Below are positions 45,508 through 54,025 of a DNA stretch of 64,000 nt, piece after piece. The DNA lies in NCBI RefSeq assembly GCF_000230975.2, contig NC_021172.1:1984001-2048000 (forward strand). Reading direction: 5' to 3'. The DNA is from Hyphomicrobium denitrificans 1NES1. Lineage in GTDB: Bacteria; Pseudomonadota; Alphaproteobacteria; Rhizobiales; Hyphomicrobiaceae. Made by a program: the position numbers and the translations under genes. Each line of letters begins with the position of its first letter. The first letter of the stretch is position 1. The notes beneath the pieces were generated by a model. That model saw only the letters and a program-made list of their open reading frames with translations, searched no databases and was not told the DNA's origin.

Positions 45508-45960
45508 TCACATTTCAGCCCGAAGATGCCGCTGGATGATGCGCGCGGTCGATTCGGCAACGGCATTTCGGGGCGGAGACACGCGGACTGCTCTCCGGAT
45601 CCATCCGGCGACGCGCGGTTTGACGGGTTTGACACCCGGTGCCGGGGACGGCCGCGGCTTTGGCAAGTCTGCGTCTTCAGCCTCGTCCATCCCACTCGCC
45701 AACGCCACCGCGGAAGCCTCAGGAGGCGGCGGGGCGGCCCGCAGTTCGATGACGTGGCCCACCGGCTGCCATTCTTTGACGCGTGCTTGAGCTTCGAGCC
45801 CTCTTTCGACGCGCGACACCGGCTGATCCGGGTTCTCAGCAAACGAAAGGACGTGCACTGCCTGCCGCGCCACCGTCGCACCGAGTTCGGCAATAAGCGC
45901 CGTCAGGCCGGTCATCACCGAAGCATAGAGGACCAGCACTACGACCGAACGGGAGTTCAC
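45508..45960 (-). CDS. Hypothetical membrane-anchored protein
   Basis: A frame of about 150 residues from GTG at 45960: NSRSVVVLVLYASVMTGLTA looks like a membrane anchor. A soluble part (VHVLSFAENPDQPVSRVERG) follows, then a Pro-rich low-complexity linker (PKPRPSPAPGVKPVKP) and a basic end. An ATG at 45915 is another possible start. No family recognised and no strong ribosome site, so coding status is moderate. Confidence 0.4.
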   Translation of the reverse strand: MNSRSVVVLVLYASVMTGLTALIAELGATVARQAVHVLSFAENPDQPVSRVERGLEAQARVKEWQPVGHVIELRAAPPPPEASAVALASGMDEAEDADLPKPRPSPAPGVKPVKPRVAGWIRRAVRVSPPRNAVAESTARIIQRHLRAEM

Positions 45961-46107
45961 GGTACTCGCCCACACTACCGTTACCGGACAAGAAACGGGC
46001 GAACGCGCCGCCCGTTCCGTGCCTCCCAAACGAAATGCGCAGGAAATTCTCCCGAAGGTCCCGGCCAGACTAAACGCGTCCTTCTTATCCGGAATAATCT
46101 CCGGAGT

Positions 46108-46311
46108 TCAGCGGCCACGTTTATGTTCTTCCTGGAGTGCCTCCTGGTAGCTCTCCCATCCGTCCAGGGTCTTTTCGACTTCGACCACGAAATCTATGGT
46201 CGCGAGCGGCCGTCCGGCGGCGCACGCCTTCAGATCGTCGATCCGGCGGCGTAACGCCATTACGCGCCGCTCGCACTGCTGTTGCAGAGCTTCTGCTGTC
46301 ACATGGTTCAT
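46108..46311 (-). CDS. Small hypothetical helical protein
   Basis: A 67-residue frame from ATG at 46311: MNHVTAEALQQQCERRVMAL, then RRRIDDLKACAAGRPLATID, mostly helical with heptad-like Leu/Ile spacing. It is divergent from the PHA-system gene, with 70 bases between the starts. No family recognised. The longer frame upstream runs through the neighbour and is rejected. Confidence 0.45.
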   Translation of the reverse strand: MNHVTAEALQQQCERRVMALRRRIDDLKACAAGRPLATIDFVVEVEKTLDGWESYQEALQEEHKRGR

Positions 46312-46381
46312 AATCGGCGAACCGCGACACGAGCGCAAAAGTTCCGCTAAGGTCACGAACAGCACCCGCCAGGAGCCGACG

Positions 46382-46690
46382 ATGCCTAAACCGATTGTGG
46401 CTACTATTCCGCACAGTCTCGGCAAGGACGAAGCGATGCGCCGTCTGAAGTCCGGACTGGGCTCCGCGTCTTCGAGCGTGCCGATTCTCAGGATCGATGA
46501 AGAAACGTGGGCCGATAACCGGCTCACCTTTCGGCTGACCGCACTAGGTCAAACCGCCGAAGGGACTGCCGACGTCGAAGATGACAGCGTGCGCATCGAA
46601 GTCGTGCTTCCGTGGTTCCTGCAGAAGGTAGCGGAGATGGTTCAAACCACGATCGCATCGCGAACCCAGATTCTGCTCGAAAAGAAATAG
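46382..46690 (+). CDS. Polyhydroxyalkanoic acid system family protein
   Basis: A 102-residue protein of the PHA-granule-associated small protein family. The start at 46382 has GGAG upstream. Family blocks are IPHSLGKDEAMRRLKSGL near the N-terminus and VLPWFLQKVAEMVQTTIASR near the end. The name reflects members found by PHA synthesis genes; no phaC or phasin is in this window, so its role here is open. Confidence 0.8.
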   Translation: MPKPIVATIPHSLGKDEAMRRLKSGLGSASSSVPILRIDEETWADNRLTFRLTALGQTAEGTADVEDDSVRIEVVLPWFLQKVAEMVQTTIASRTQILLEKK

Positions 46691-46720
46691 ACGGACGAAC
46701 TTAAACAATAGGCGGTTCGA

Positions 46721-47110
46721 TCATTTGGCCAGGTCTTCGAGGCAGGGATAGGCGGATATCAGAGCGTTGGTCGCGAGCGTCACGAAAGGCGACGTAAGTT
46801 TATCGGGCTCCGCCTTGAGCTTGCGAACGATGATCACTCGCAAATCTTCGAGTTTTATGATTTCGGGAGCGCACCATTGCACCTGAATGCCGTTTTCCCG
46901 CTCGAGATTGTTGATATCGAGCAAGGCTTGCAGATATCCGATGCATGCCATGTCGGACTTCTGACAGTGCGGCAGCCAGAATTTCGCCGTGTGGACGTCC
47001 TGCTCAGCGCATGCAGGTATTGTCTGGAGCATCAGCGCGCACAACGCGACAACAAATGAAAGCTTTGGCAGCGAACTATCCTTCAAGGCAATGCGGCCAT
47101 GGCCGCTCAT
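46721..47110 (-). CDS. Rap1a/Tai-like exported protein
   Basis: The product of about 129 residues has a signal peptide (KLSFVVALCALMLQTIPACA) and the Rap1a/Tai immunity-protein pattern: HCQKSDMACIGYLQALLDIN, WCAPEIIKLEDLRVIIVRKL and a terminal ISAYPCLEDLAK, with conserved Cys at similar spacing. In type VI secretion loci such proteins neutralise amidase effectors, but none is next to this gene. The ATG at 47110 is chosen; a TTG four codons upstream is possible. Confidence 0.65.
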   Translation of the reverse strand: MSGHGRIALKDSSLPKLSFVVALCALMLQTIPACAEQDVHTAKFWLPHCQKSDMACIGYLQALLDINNLERENGIQVQWCAPEIIKLEDLRVIIVRKLKAEPDKLTSPFVTLATNALISAYPCLEDLAK

Positions 47111-47122
47111 CGTTCTATTCAA

Positions 47123-47442
47123 CCGTTCGAAACGTCGCGACGAATGTTGCCGCAGCCTCTTCCATTCTCGTTCGGCGGTTCGTGCCGATACCGATGCCGG
47201 CTGCCCGCACTGTGCGCTGAGATTGTTTCCAAAGCGGTAAGCACGCGCACCCAGATAAAATCGCCGAACGTTGCGCGTCTTTCTTTACCTTATCCGCCGG
47301 ATTGGCCTCGCCCGGCCCCGACCTACATCCTCGCATCGACTCCAGTGCTCTCTTTCGGGCCGGTTTTCAAGCTGCCCTCGCCAGTCTATTTTTGGGGGCG
47401 AAGGCCGCCTGCCATTGCGGCGTAGAATGATTGGAGCAGCTG
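47123..47442. other. 320-base spacer between divergent genes
   Basis: It lies between the Rap1a-like gene (minus) and cbpA (plus). No gene, repeat or clear promoter was seen. Confidence 0.4.
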
Positions 47443-48351
47443 TTGAGCGATGATCCATATAAAGTCCTCGGGGTAAGCCGCGACGCCTCGCAGGATGACA
47501 TTCAAAAAGCCTATCGGCGGCTTGCGAAGAAACTGCACCCCGATCTCAATCCAGGAAACAAGGCCGCCGAGGAAGAGTTCAAAAAAGTTTCGGCGGCCTA
47601 CGATCTCGTGGGCGACGCCGATAAGCGGGCGCGCTTCGAACGCGGCGAGATCGATGCTTCGGGCTCCGAGAAGCCAAAACGCGAATATTATCGCAACTAT
47701 GCGGGGGGCGAGTCCGATGCATACGCAAACGCGGAAGGATTTTCCGATTTTGCCGGTGACGACGATCTCTTTTCCGCGATGTTCCGCCGTGCCTCCGCCT
47801 CCCGCAGCAAGGTCCGCATGCGCGGCGCGGATGCCCATTACAAGCTGGCTCTTGATTTTCTCGACGCAGTCAACGGCGCGAACCGCCAAGTGACGCTGCC
47901 AGACGGGTCCGTCCTCGATGTGTCCATTCCGGCTGGGACGCGCGACGGGCAAACGCTTCGATTGCGCGGAAAGGGCTCACCCGGCCTCAATGGCGGTGTA
48001 TCAGGCGACGCGCTCGTCGAAGTCGAGGTGCGACCGCATCCGATGTTCACGCGCAAGGGCGAAGATATCCATGTCGAGCTGCAGTTGCCGCTCGCCGATG
48101 CCGTGCTCGGCGGCAAGATCAAGGTTCCGACGATTGACGGGTCCGTGACGATGACGGTGCCGAAATGGTCAAACAGTGGCCGCACACTCCGCCTCAAAGG
48201 CAAGGGCGTCAAACGTGCCGACGGCGGACCCGGCGACGAGTACGTGACCTTGAAGATCATGCTGCCGGATAAACCCGACCCCGAGCTAGAGAGGCTCGTC
48301 TCGGAATGGCAACAGGGCACCGGCGCAACTCATCACGACACGGAGGCATGA
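47443..48351 (+). CDS. cbpA: Curved DNA-binding protein CbpA, class II J-domain co-chaperone
   Basis: A DnaJ homologue that stimulates DnaK and can bind DNA. The J-domain is at about residues 4-65 with the HPD motif in [21 protein letters not shown] Gly/Phe-poor linker follows, then the two C-terminal beta-domains ([39 protein letters not shown]) and no zinc-finger, as in CbpA. The start is likely TTG at 47443 ([10 protein letters not shown]) with GGAG six to seven bases upstream; TTG at 47431 is the alternative. cbpM follows two bases after the stop. Confidence 0.9.
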   Translation: MSDDPYKVLGVSRDASQDDIQKAYRRLAKKLHPDLNPGNKAAEEEFKKVSAAYDLVGDADKRARFERGEIDASGSEKPKREYYRNYAGGESDAYANAEGFSDFAGDDDLFSAMFRRASASRSKVRMRGADAHYKLALDFLDAVNGANRQVTLPDGSVLDVSIPAGTRDGQTLRLRGKGSPGLNGGVSGDALVEVEVRPHPMFTRKGEDIHVELQLPLADAVLGGKIKVPTIDGSVTMTVPKWSNSGRTLRLKGKGVKRADGGPGDEYVTLKIMLPDKPDPELERLVSEWQQGTGATHHDTEA

Positions 48352-48352
48352 G

Positions 48353-48697
48353 ATGCACTATCGCGAGTTTCTTGTTCGTGCGCGTCTCGAAGACGACGTC
48401 GTGAAGGAATGGCTCACGGCAGGTTGGCTGATACCCGCCGAACATGCGGGGGAGGCGGAATTCTCCGACATCGACGTCGCGCGCGCACGTCTGATCACCG
48501 ACCTCAAGGGCGACATCGGTGTCAACGACGAGGGTGTCGCCGTGGTCCTGCATCTGCTCGACCAGTTGCACGGGCTTCGACGAACGCTTGGCGATATCCT
48601 TACGGCCGTGCAGGCGGGACCCGACGACCTTCGCGAGCAACTGCTTGCGCATCTCAGCAACGCAACGACCAGTTCAGATCGGAATTCGAGCCGGTAA
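48353..48697 (+). CDS. cbpM: Chaperone modulator CbpM
   Basis: CbpM binds the J-domain of CbpA and blocks its co-chaperone and DNA-binding activity. The 114-residue protein has the MerR-like start YREFLVRARLEDDVVKEWLT, then AGWLIPAEHAGEAEFSDIDV and a helical C-terminal part (VAVVLHLLDQLHGLRRTLGD). GGAGG lies just upstream, inside the cbpA end, so translation is probably coupled. Confidence 0.85.
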   Translation: MHYREFLVRARLEDDVVKEWLTAGWLIPAEHAGEAEFSDIDVARARLITDLKGDIGVNDEGVAVVLHLLDQLHGLRRTLGDILTAVQAGPDDLREQLLAHLSNATTSSDRNSSR

Positions 48698-48899
48698 GCC
48701 GCGCTCCGGTATTGGCGATCGCGGCCATCGTCTTCTGATCCGAAGCGAATGTCGCCGTATTTTAGCGATCGTTTTCACCTGTCGTTAAGCACAGGATAAG
48801 ACTGCGTTTTTCCATTAACGTCATGGACGGTGATGTTCGCGTACGTTCGACCTCGGCCGGGTATTGGCCACAGGAATTCGGACAGAGAAAGTTTGCGTA

Positions 48900-49109
48900 A
48901 TGTCGCTCAAGTTGATGGCCCGGCCCCGCGTCGAGCCGACCCCTCGAATCGATACCCCCGATGACATCGCTGAGATGATGGCCGAAGCCGCCCGCGTCGA
49001 TGCGATGTTCCAAAGCGGCGCGATTTCGACTCTCTTTCCCTACGCCCTTGCTGCTGCTCAAGCGGCGCAAACCGAGCCTGATCCCTCTCAGGAAGATGCG
49101 GACGCCTGA
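48900..49109 (+). CDS. Small hypothetical protein
   Basis: A 69-residue frame: MSLKLMARPRVEPTPRIDTP, then DDIAEMMAEAARVDAMFQSG and an acidic end. The body is helical without a signal or membrane span. The ribosome site is weak (AGAGAAA is distant), and no family is recognised. Confidence 0.45.
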   Translation: MSLKLMARPRVEPTPRIDTPDDIAEMMAEAARVDAMFQSGAISTLFPYALAAAQAAQTEPDPSQEDADA

Positions 49110-49438
49110 GCGTCCGCTCTCTCCTTGCCCGCGCGGCTGGATATCGCGCCGCGCACCGGTCGGCAGATCAAATCTCAATGTTCCAGCATGCCGGTCCCGC
49201 TTTGCTGCACAGCGCCAGAAGATTTTCGATAATCAATGAGCACATGCCGCCTAGGCGGTCAGGCAGTGTGACTTTTGGCATACGCTACTGAGCAATTGCG
49301 AAACGTTCGTCGTATATCGACCATCCTAAGCCATTCGGTTGTCTGAATATTCATCTCGCGGGCTTGCTGGCGCCACGTTTTCGAATAGTGTCACCAAACT
49401 GAAACAATTCATTCGGTGACCGGGGCTGGAGGCACAAT
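49110..49438. other. 329-base spacer before the sugar dehydrogenase
   Basis: No gene, strong promoter or repeat was seen. The last part supplies the ribosome site GGAGG for the next gene. Confidence 0.4.
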
Positions 49439-50683
49439 TTGAACCAGATCGCATCGGGCGTAAGTGTCCGTTCGGCAATTAAAAGTGGCCTCGCAAGTAT
49501 CCTCATTTCAGGTCTTTCCCTTCTCCTTCCCAGCGATGCCGGCGCCGAAGTCTCAGTCGGCGAACCACAGACATCTTCAGCCATCGCGCCGCCTGAATAC
49601 GTCGACGACCGCGACTTCCCTTTCGAACTGCGCCCCCTCGTTTCGAAAAAATTGGCCATGCCCTGGGCCATCGCCTTTTTGCCTGACGGCCGGGCGCTGG
49701 TTACGGAGCGTCCGGGACGGCTGCGCCTTGTCGAAGGCGACCACATGGTCGACGAGCCCATCGCCGGCGTTCCCGAAGTTGCCATCGGCGGTCATTCCGG
49801 CCTTCTCGACGTGCTCGTCGACCGGGATTTCCCAAACACCCACCGGATCTTTCTATCGTTCATGCATGGCGGACCGGACGGGTCGACCATTCGTATCGTC
49901 CGTGCCCGTCTGGACGGCATGGCGCTTGAAGACAAGCAGGTCATTTTTGAAAGCAGGCCCGCCGTCAAGGCGACCGATCAGATTGGCGGTCGCCTCGCCT
50001 TCGGACCCGATGGAATGCTCTATCTGACGATCGGCGACCGCTTCCAGATGGAGCGCGCTCAGAATTTGCTCGACGATGGCGGCAAGATTATCCGCATCCG
50101 CGACGATGGCAGCATCCCCGACGATAACCCATTCGTCGGCCGTGATGACGTGCTCCCAGAAATCTATAGCTATGGCCATCGTAACCCGCAGGGAATCATC
50201 GGCAATGCCGGCGACGGCCAGCTTTGGTCAATCGAGCAGGGTCCAAAAGGCGGTGACGAACTCAACCTTATTACCTCGGGTGGCAACTATGGCTGGCCGC
50301 TGGTGACGTTCGGAATCAACTACGATGACACGATCATTTCCAGCCAGACATCGGCGCCGGGCATGGTCGATTCCGTCCACCATTGGGTGCCGTCAGTCGC
50401 GACCGCGAGCCTCGTCGCCTACACCGGCAACGTCATGCCCGATGACTGGCAGGGCAACTTCCTGGTCGGCACGCTTGTCGGACAATGCTTGGTACGCCTC
50501 GAAGTGACGAACGGCGTCGTCACCCGGGAGCGCCGTTATTTCCATGACAAGATCGGCCGTATTCGCGACGTCGCGGTTTCTCCGGACGGCTTCATCTACC
50601 TTTTGACGGATGGGACCGAAGCCTCGCTCTATCGACTGGAGCCGGCGGAAGACCTCATAGCAAAAGCGAAGCCGCTACAATAA
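49439..50683 (+). CDS. Exported PQQ-dependent sugar dehydrogenase family protein
   Basis: A 414-residue soluble beta-propeller of the glucose/sorbosone dehydrogenase (PQQ) family. TTG at 49439 is the start, with GGAGG six bases upstream. A signal peptide (LASILISGLSLLLPSDAGAE) precedes the domain. Typical blocks are MPWAIAFLPDGRALVTERPG, GHSGLLDVLVDRDF, GGRLAFGPDGMLYLTIGDR, YSYGHRNPQGI and GGNYGWPLVTFG. It probably oxidises sugars or related aldehydes in the periplasm, passing electrons to the respiratory chain. PQQ synthesis genes are not in the window. Confidence 0.88.
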   Translation: MNQIASGVSVRSAIKSGLASILISGLSLLLPSDAGAEVSVGEPQTSSAIAPPEYVDDRDFPFELRPLVSKKLAMPWAIAFLPDGRALVTERPGRLRLVEGDHMVDEPIAGVPEVAIGGHSGLLDVLVDRDFPNTHRIFLSFMHGGPDGSTIRIVRARLDGMALEDKQVIFESRPAVKATDQIGGRLAFGPDGMLYLTIGDRFQMERAQNLLDDGGKIIRIRDDGSIPDDNPFVGRDDVLPEIYSYGHRNPQGIIGNAGDGQLWSIEQGPKGGDELNLITSGGNYGWPLVTFGINYDDTIISSQTSAPGMVDSVHHWVPSVATASLVAYTGNVMPDDWQGNFLVGTLVGQCLVRLEVTNGVVTRERRYFHDKIGRIRDVAVSPDGFIYLLTDGTEASLYRLEPAEDLIAKAKPLQ

Positions 50684-50708
50684 GCTCGTGCCACACGGCA
50701 ACACTCGC

Positions 50709-50740
50709 AAAGGGCGAAGGCTTCGGCTTCGCCCTTTTTT
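50709..50740 (+). terminator. Rho-independent terminator after the sugar dehydrogenase
   Basis: An 11-bp perfect stem (AAAGGGCGAAG/CTTCGCCCTTT) with a seven-base loop and a run of six T. It lies 26 bases past the stop. Confidence 0.9.
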
Positions 50741-50851
50741 GTGCGCCAGCCCGAGCTAACGGTTGCGCGCTTCCATGTCGTGCCGCGCATTGTGGAAGGC
50801 GACGCAACTCGCACCTTATAAGCCGCCGATGTATCAGATTTTTCGATATCG

Positions 50852-51541
50852 TTACGATGGAGCCGCTCCCGCTTGTGGCTTATTTGCTGGTTTTGTGGGA
50901 CGTTTGGTGAACTTCGCGACACCTGCAATGAATGCATCCATTGAGGCACTGAAAGCCAAGTCCGGATCGAGAGCTTTCAGTGCGGGCACGAGCGCGCGGG
51001 TCGATTTGTAGACGTCGGCGTCGAGTGCATTGAGTTCTGCCTCATCGCTTTCGCTGATCGGCCTTAGCAACCCTTCGGCTTCGGCGAGCGCAAAGCCCAG
51101 CACGAACGCATAGAACGCCAAACCGAGTCCGGCCGCCCGCTCGTCGGAGAGACCCGCGCGCCGCATCGCGCAATAAACGATCTCACTCGCGACGTGGTCG
51201 GCGGGACCGGTCGCATGATAACGAAAATGCAGATGAAAGATGCGCGGGTAACGATGCGCCAGAGAGCGGAATGTATCGGCAACGGCTTTCAGATCGTTTT
51301 GCCAGCTCTCCGTCGCGACCGGAACCTCGACCCCGCGTACGGCATGATCGGCAATCGCCCGCAGAAGCTCTTCCTTCGAGCGGAAATGATGAAGCACCGT
51401 CATCGGATCAACGCCGACGGAACCGGCAAGCTTACGGATGGAAAAGCCGGCTTCGCCTTCCTCGGCGAACAGCTCGAACGCCGCCTCGAGAATGGCTTGC
51501 TTATCAACTCTGCGCCGCACCTTGGGTTTCAAGTCTGCCAT
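50852..51541 (-). CDS. TetR/AcrR-family transcriptional regulator
   Basis: A 229-residue repressor. The N-terminal DNA-binding domain is ILEAAFELFAEEGEAGFSIR followed by KLAGSVGVDPMTVLHHFRSK (helix-turn-helix about 38-60). The C-terminal ligand domain is of the TetR_C type (GPADHVASEIVYCAMRRAGL). It is divergent from the polyamine operon, and an inverted repeat TCTAC-GGT-GTAGA lies just upstream of its start. Control of the operon and of itself is a fair inference; the ligand is unknown. Confidence 0.85.
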   Translation of the reverse strand: MADLKPKVRRRVDKQAILEAAFELFAEEGEAGFSIRKLAGSVGVDPMTVLHHFRSKEELLRAIADHAVRGVEVPVATESWQNDLKAVADTFRSLAHRYPRIFHLHFRYHATGPADHVASEIVYCAMRRAGLSDERAAGLGLAFYAFVLGFALAEAEGLLRPISESDEAELNALDADVYKSTRALVPALKALDPDLAFSASMDAFIAGVAKFTKRPTKPANKPQAGAAPS

Positions 51542-51890
51542 GCCGGCTCGGCCCCCTTGACACTTCTACGGTGTAGACTTTAGTATTCGCCCTTATCGTA
51601 GAGCATGTAAAGACTGCTTTTGCCGCTTTGTGACCGGCGGCCGGCGCGACCGCTGATGGTCATAGTTTCTTGGAATTTTCGTCGATGGTATCGGTGCATA
51701 TCCGGCTCCCGTTCCCTGCCTCGCGCCGCGCATCGGTCAGCCGTCGGACGGCATGGGCCATTGACCGGATGCCCCATGCAAAACGCGAGCTTATGAAGCT
51801 GTGCGCCCGCATCGGCTATACCCCGCACTGAAAGCTCCCAGCCTTCCGCCGTTGTCCCTCAGGGCCCATCAATTTGCTGGAGAGAATTTC
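51542..51890. other. 349-base control region between tetR and the polyamine operon
   Basis: No full gene. It holds a plus-strand promoter-like pair with a palindrome between the boxes (51557-51586) and then a leader of about 300 bases. The leader contains a 20-codon frame at 51769-51831 (MPHAKRELMKLCARIGYTPH), which may be a leader peptide or chance. Confidence 0.5.
51557..51586 (+). promoter_or_regulatory. Candidate promoter with TetR-type operator
   Basis: TTGACA (51557-51562) is followed after 18 bases by TAGTAT (51581-51586). Between them lies TCTAC-GGT-GTAGA (51565-51577), a perfect 5-3-5 inverted repeat. A repressor bound there would block the promoter. The role is inferred from layout. 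Confidence 0.5.
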
Positions 51891-53276
51891 GTGTCCAACC
51901 GGCTTCAGACAGAGCAGATTCAACAGCTCGATTCACAGCATCATCTGCATCCTTTCACCACGCACCAGACGCTCCGGGCGGCCTCCGGCCCGCGCGTGAT
52001 CGTCAAAGGTGAAGGCGCTTATGTGTTCGACAGCGAAGGCAATCGCATCCTCGACGGCATGGCCGGTCTCTGGACGACGAACATCGGCTACGGCAGCAAG
52101 GAGCTGGCTCAGGCTGCCTACGATCAAATCCTGGAGCTGCCGTTCTACAATACGTTTTTCAAGACGACGCATCCGCCAGTCGTCGCTCTGGCGCGCAAGC
52201 TCGCCGAGCTGGCGCCCGCAAACCTCAATCAGGTTTTCTTCGGGTCTTCCGGATCGGAATCGAACGATACGGCCATCCGGCTCATTCGCCATTATTGGGT
52301 TCTGAAAGGCGAACCAAAGCGGCGCATCATCATCAGCCGCAAGAACGCCTATCACGGCTCGACGATCGCCGCGGGTTCGATGGGCGGCATGAGCCACGTG
52401 CATCAGCACAGTTATCCGGTCTACGAAGGCTTCCGGCACGTAATGGACCCGTACTGGTACGGCGAATCCTTCGACGGCGAGACGCCTGAGGCGTTCGGGC
52501 TCCGCGCCGCGCGCGCCATCGAAGACGAGATCTTGCGCTGCGGACCGGAAAACGTCGCGGCATTTGCCGGCGAACCTGTGCAAGGCGCAGGCGGTGTCAA
52601 GATTGCGCCCGATACCTACTGGCCGGAAGTGCAGCGCATCGTCGACAAGTACGGTATTCTTTTGCTTGCAGACGAGGTCATCACCGGCTTCGGCCGCCTT
52701 GGGACGTGGTTTGCCTCGGAATATTACGGTATCCGTCCCGACCTCATCACGTTCGCGAAAGCCGCGACCTCGGGATATGTGCCGCTGTCGGGCGTGCTTG
52801 TCGGAGACAACATCGCCGACGCCTTGATGGCCGAGAACGACGACTTCAATCACGGCTACACGTTCTCCGGGCATCCGGTCGCGTGCGCCGTCGCGCTCAA
52901 AAATCTCGAGATCATGGAGCGTGATCGTCTTGTCCCGCGCGTTAAAGAAACGACTGGCCCCGCACTCGCGCGGATGCTCGCGCGCTTCAAGGATCATCCG
53001 CTCGTCGGCGAAGTCCGCTCGGTCGGCATGATGGGCGCCATCGAACTCGTTGCCGACAAGAAGACGCGCAGGCGCTTCTCGGATCTGGGGCGAGTCGGCC
53101 TTATCTGCCGGGACCACTTCTTCCGCGACGGCTTCATCATGCGCGCCGTGTTCGACACAATGGTTTGCGCGCCGCCCTTGATCTGGGCCGACACGCAGTT
53201 CGAGGAAGCGAGTGCGGTCATCGAGCGTGCGCTCGACCAGACACTTCAGGACGTCAAAGGAGAATTGGCGGCATGA
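51891..53276 (+). CDS. spuC: Class III aminotransferase, putrescine/polyamine:pyruvate type (SpuC-like)
   Basis: A PLP-dependent omega-aminotransferase of 461 residues. The GTG at 51891, with GGAGAG upstream, gives MSNRLQTEQIQQLDSQHHLH. Fold-type I blocks: NQVFFGSSGSESNDTAIRLI, SRKNAYHGSTIAAGSMGGMS, LLADEVITGFGRLGTWFASE and the PLP lysine in LITFAKAATSGYVPLSGVLV. In Pseudomonas, SpuC moves the amino group of putrescine or its glutamylated form to pyruvate. It is the first gene of the operon and overlaps the next start (ATGA). Confidence 0.85.
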   Translation: MSNRLQTEQIQQLDSQHHLHPFTTHQTLRAASGPRVIVKGEGAYVFDSEGNRILDGMAGLWTTNIGYGSKELAQAAYDQILELPFYNTFFKTTHPPVVALARKLAELAPANLNQVFFGSSGSESNDTAIRLIRHYWVLKGEPKRRIIISRKNAYHGSTIAAGSMGGMSHVHQHSYPVYEGFRHVMDPYWYGESFDGETPEAFGLRAARAIEDEILRCGPENVAAFAGEPVQGAGGVKIAPDTYWPEVQRIVDKYGILLLADEVITGFGRLGTWFASEYYGIRPDLITFAKAATSGYVPLSGVLVGDNIADALMAENDDFNHGYTFSGHPVACAVALKNLEIMERDRLVPRVKETTGPALARMLARFKDHPLVGEVRSVGMMGAIELVADKKTRRRFSDLGRVGLICRDHFFRDGFIMRAVFDTMVCAPPLIWADTQFEEASAVIERALDQTLQDVKGELAA

Positions 53277-54025
53277 GCCGACCGATCGTTCTCATACCGA
53301 GTTGCACGAAGGCCATCGGCGGACTGACGTTCGACACCGTTGGGCGAAAGTATTCGGCCGCCGTCGCGGAGGTTGCCGAGTGCCAGCCGCTGCTCGTTCC
53401 GCTGGGGCAGAGCATGGCGGATATCAGTGCTGTCCTAGACGTCGCTGACGCCATTCTATTGTCGGGAAGTCTGTCGAACGTCGAACCCCGCCACTACAGC
53501 GACGAGCTGCCGCTCGATCCAACGACCGTCGATCGTGACCGGGATGCGCTGACGCTGCCGCTGATCCGAACTGCGATCGAGCGCAAGATTCCGCTTTTTG
53601 CAATTTGCCGGGGCTTTCAGGAACTCAACGTGGCACTCGGGGGCACGCTGCACCAAGCCGTGCACTCGGTCGATGGTCACAACGATCATCGCGAGCCAAC
53701 GGATGAAGACTTCGAGATCAAATTCGGACCGAAACATCAGGTTCGGCTCGAAGGCGAACTCAAGGCTTGGATCGGCAAAGACCAATTGACCGTAAACTCA
53801 CTGCATGGGCAGGGCATCAACAAGCTCGCCGAGCCGCTCATCGCCGAGGCATTCGCCGAGGACGGCCTCGTTGAGGCCGTTCGCGCGCCAGCCGGAAATG
53901 CATTTTCTCTCGGTGTGCAGTGGCATCCCGAATGGCGGCCGCAAGACAATCCAGCATCTGTTGCCCTGTTTCGCCGCTTCGGCGAAGCCGCCCGGGGTCG
54001 TACCGCAAAGGGCCACGCCGCATGA
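53273..54025 (+). CDS. puuD: Gamma-glutamyl-GABA hydrolase, class I glutamine amidotransferase type (PuuD/SpuA)
   Basis: Releases GABA and glutamate from gamma-glutamyl-GABA. The 250-residue product has the nucleophile Cys in IPLFAICRGFQELNVALGGT and the catalytic His/Glu pair in FSLGVQWHPEWRPQDNP. AILLSGSLSNVEPRHYSDE and HGQGINKLAEPL match the family. It is translationally coupled on both sides: ATGA overlaps with the aminotransferase before and the synthetase after. The enzyme name is by family; the neighbours support it strongly. Confidence 0.9.
   Translation: MSRPIVLIPSCTKAIGGLTFDTVGRKYSAAVAEVAECQPLLVPLGQSMADISAVLDVADAILLSGSLSNVEPRHYSDELPLDPTTVDRDRDALTLPLIRTAIERKIPLFAICRGFQELNVALGGTLHQAVHSVDGHNDHREPTDEDFEIKFGPKHQVRLEGELKAWIGKDQLTVNSLHGQGINKLAEPLIAEAFAEDGLVEAVRAPAGNAFSLGVQWHPEWRPQDNPASVALFRRFGEAARGRTAKGHAA

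Noticed and set aside
40693..50740. A prophage or genomic island in the central region
   Set aside because: No integrase, phage structural genes, or att-like repeats at the tRNAs; genes are ordinary chromosomal families with similar base composition.
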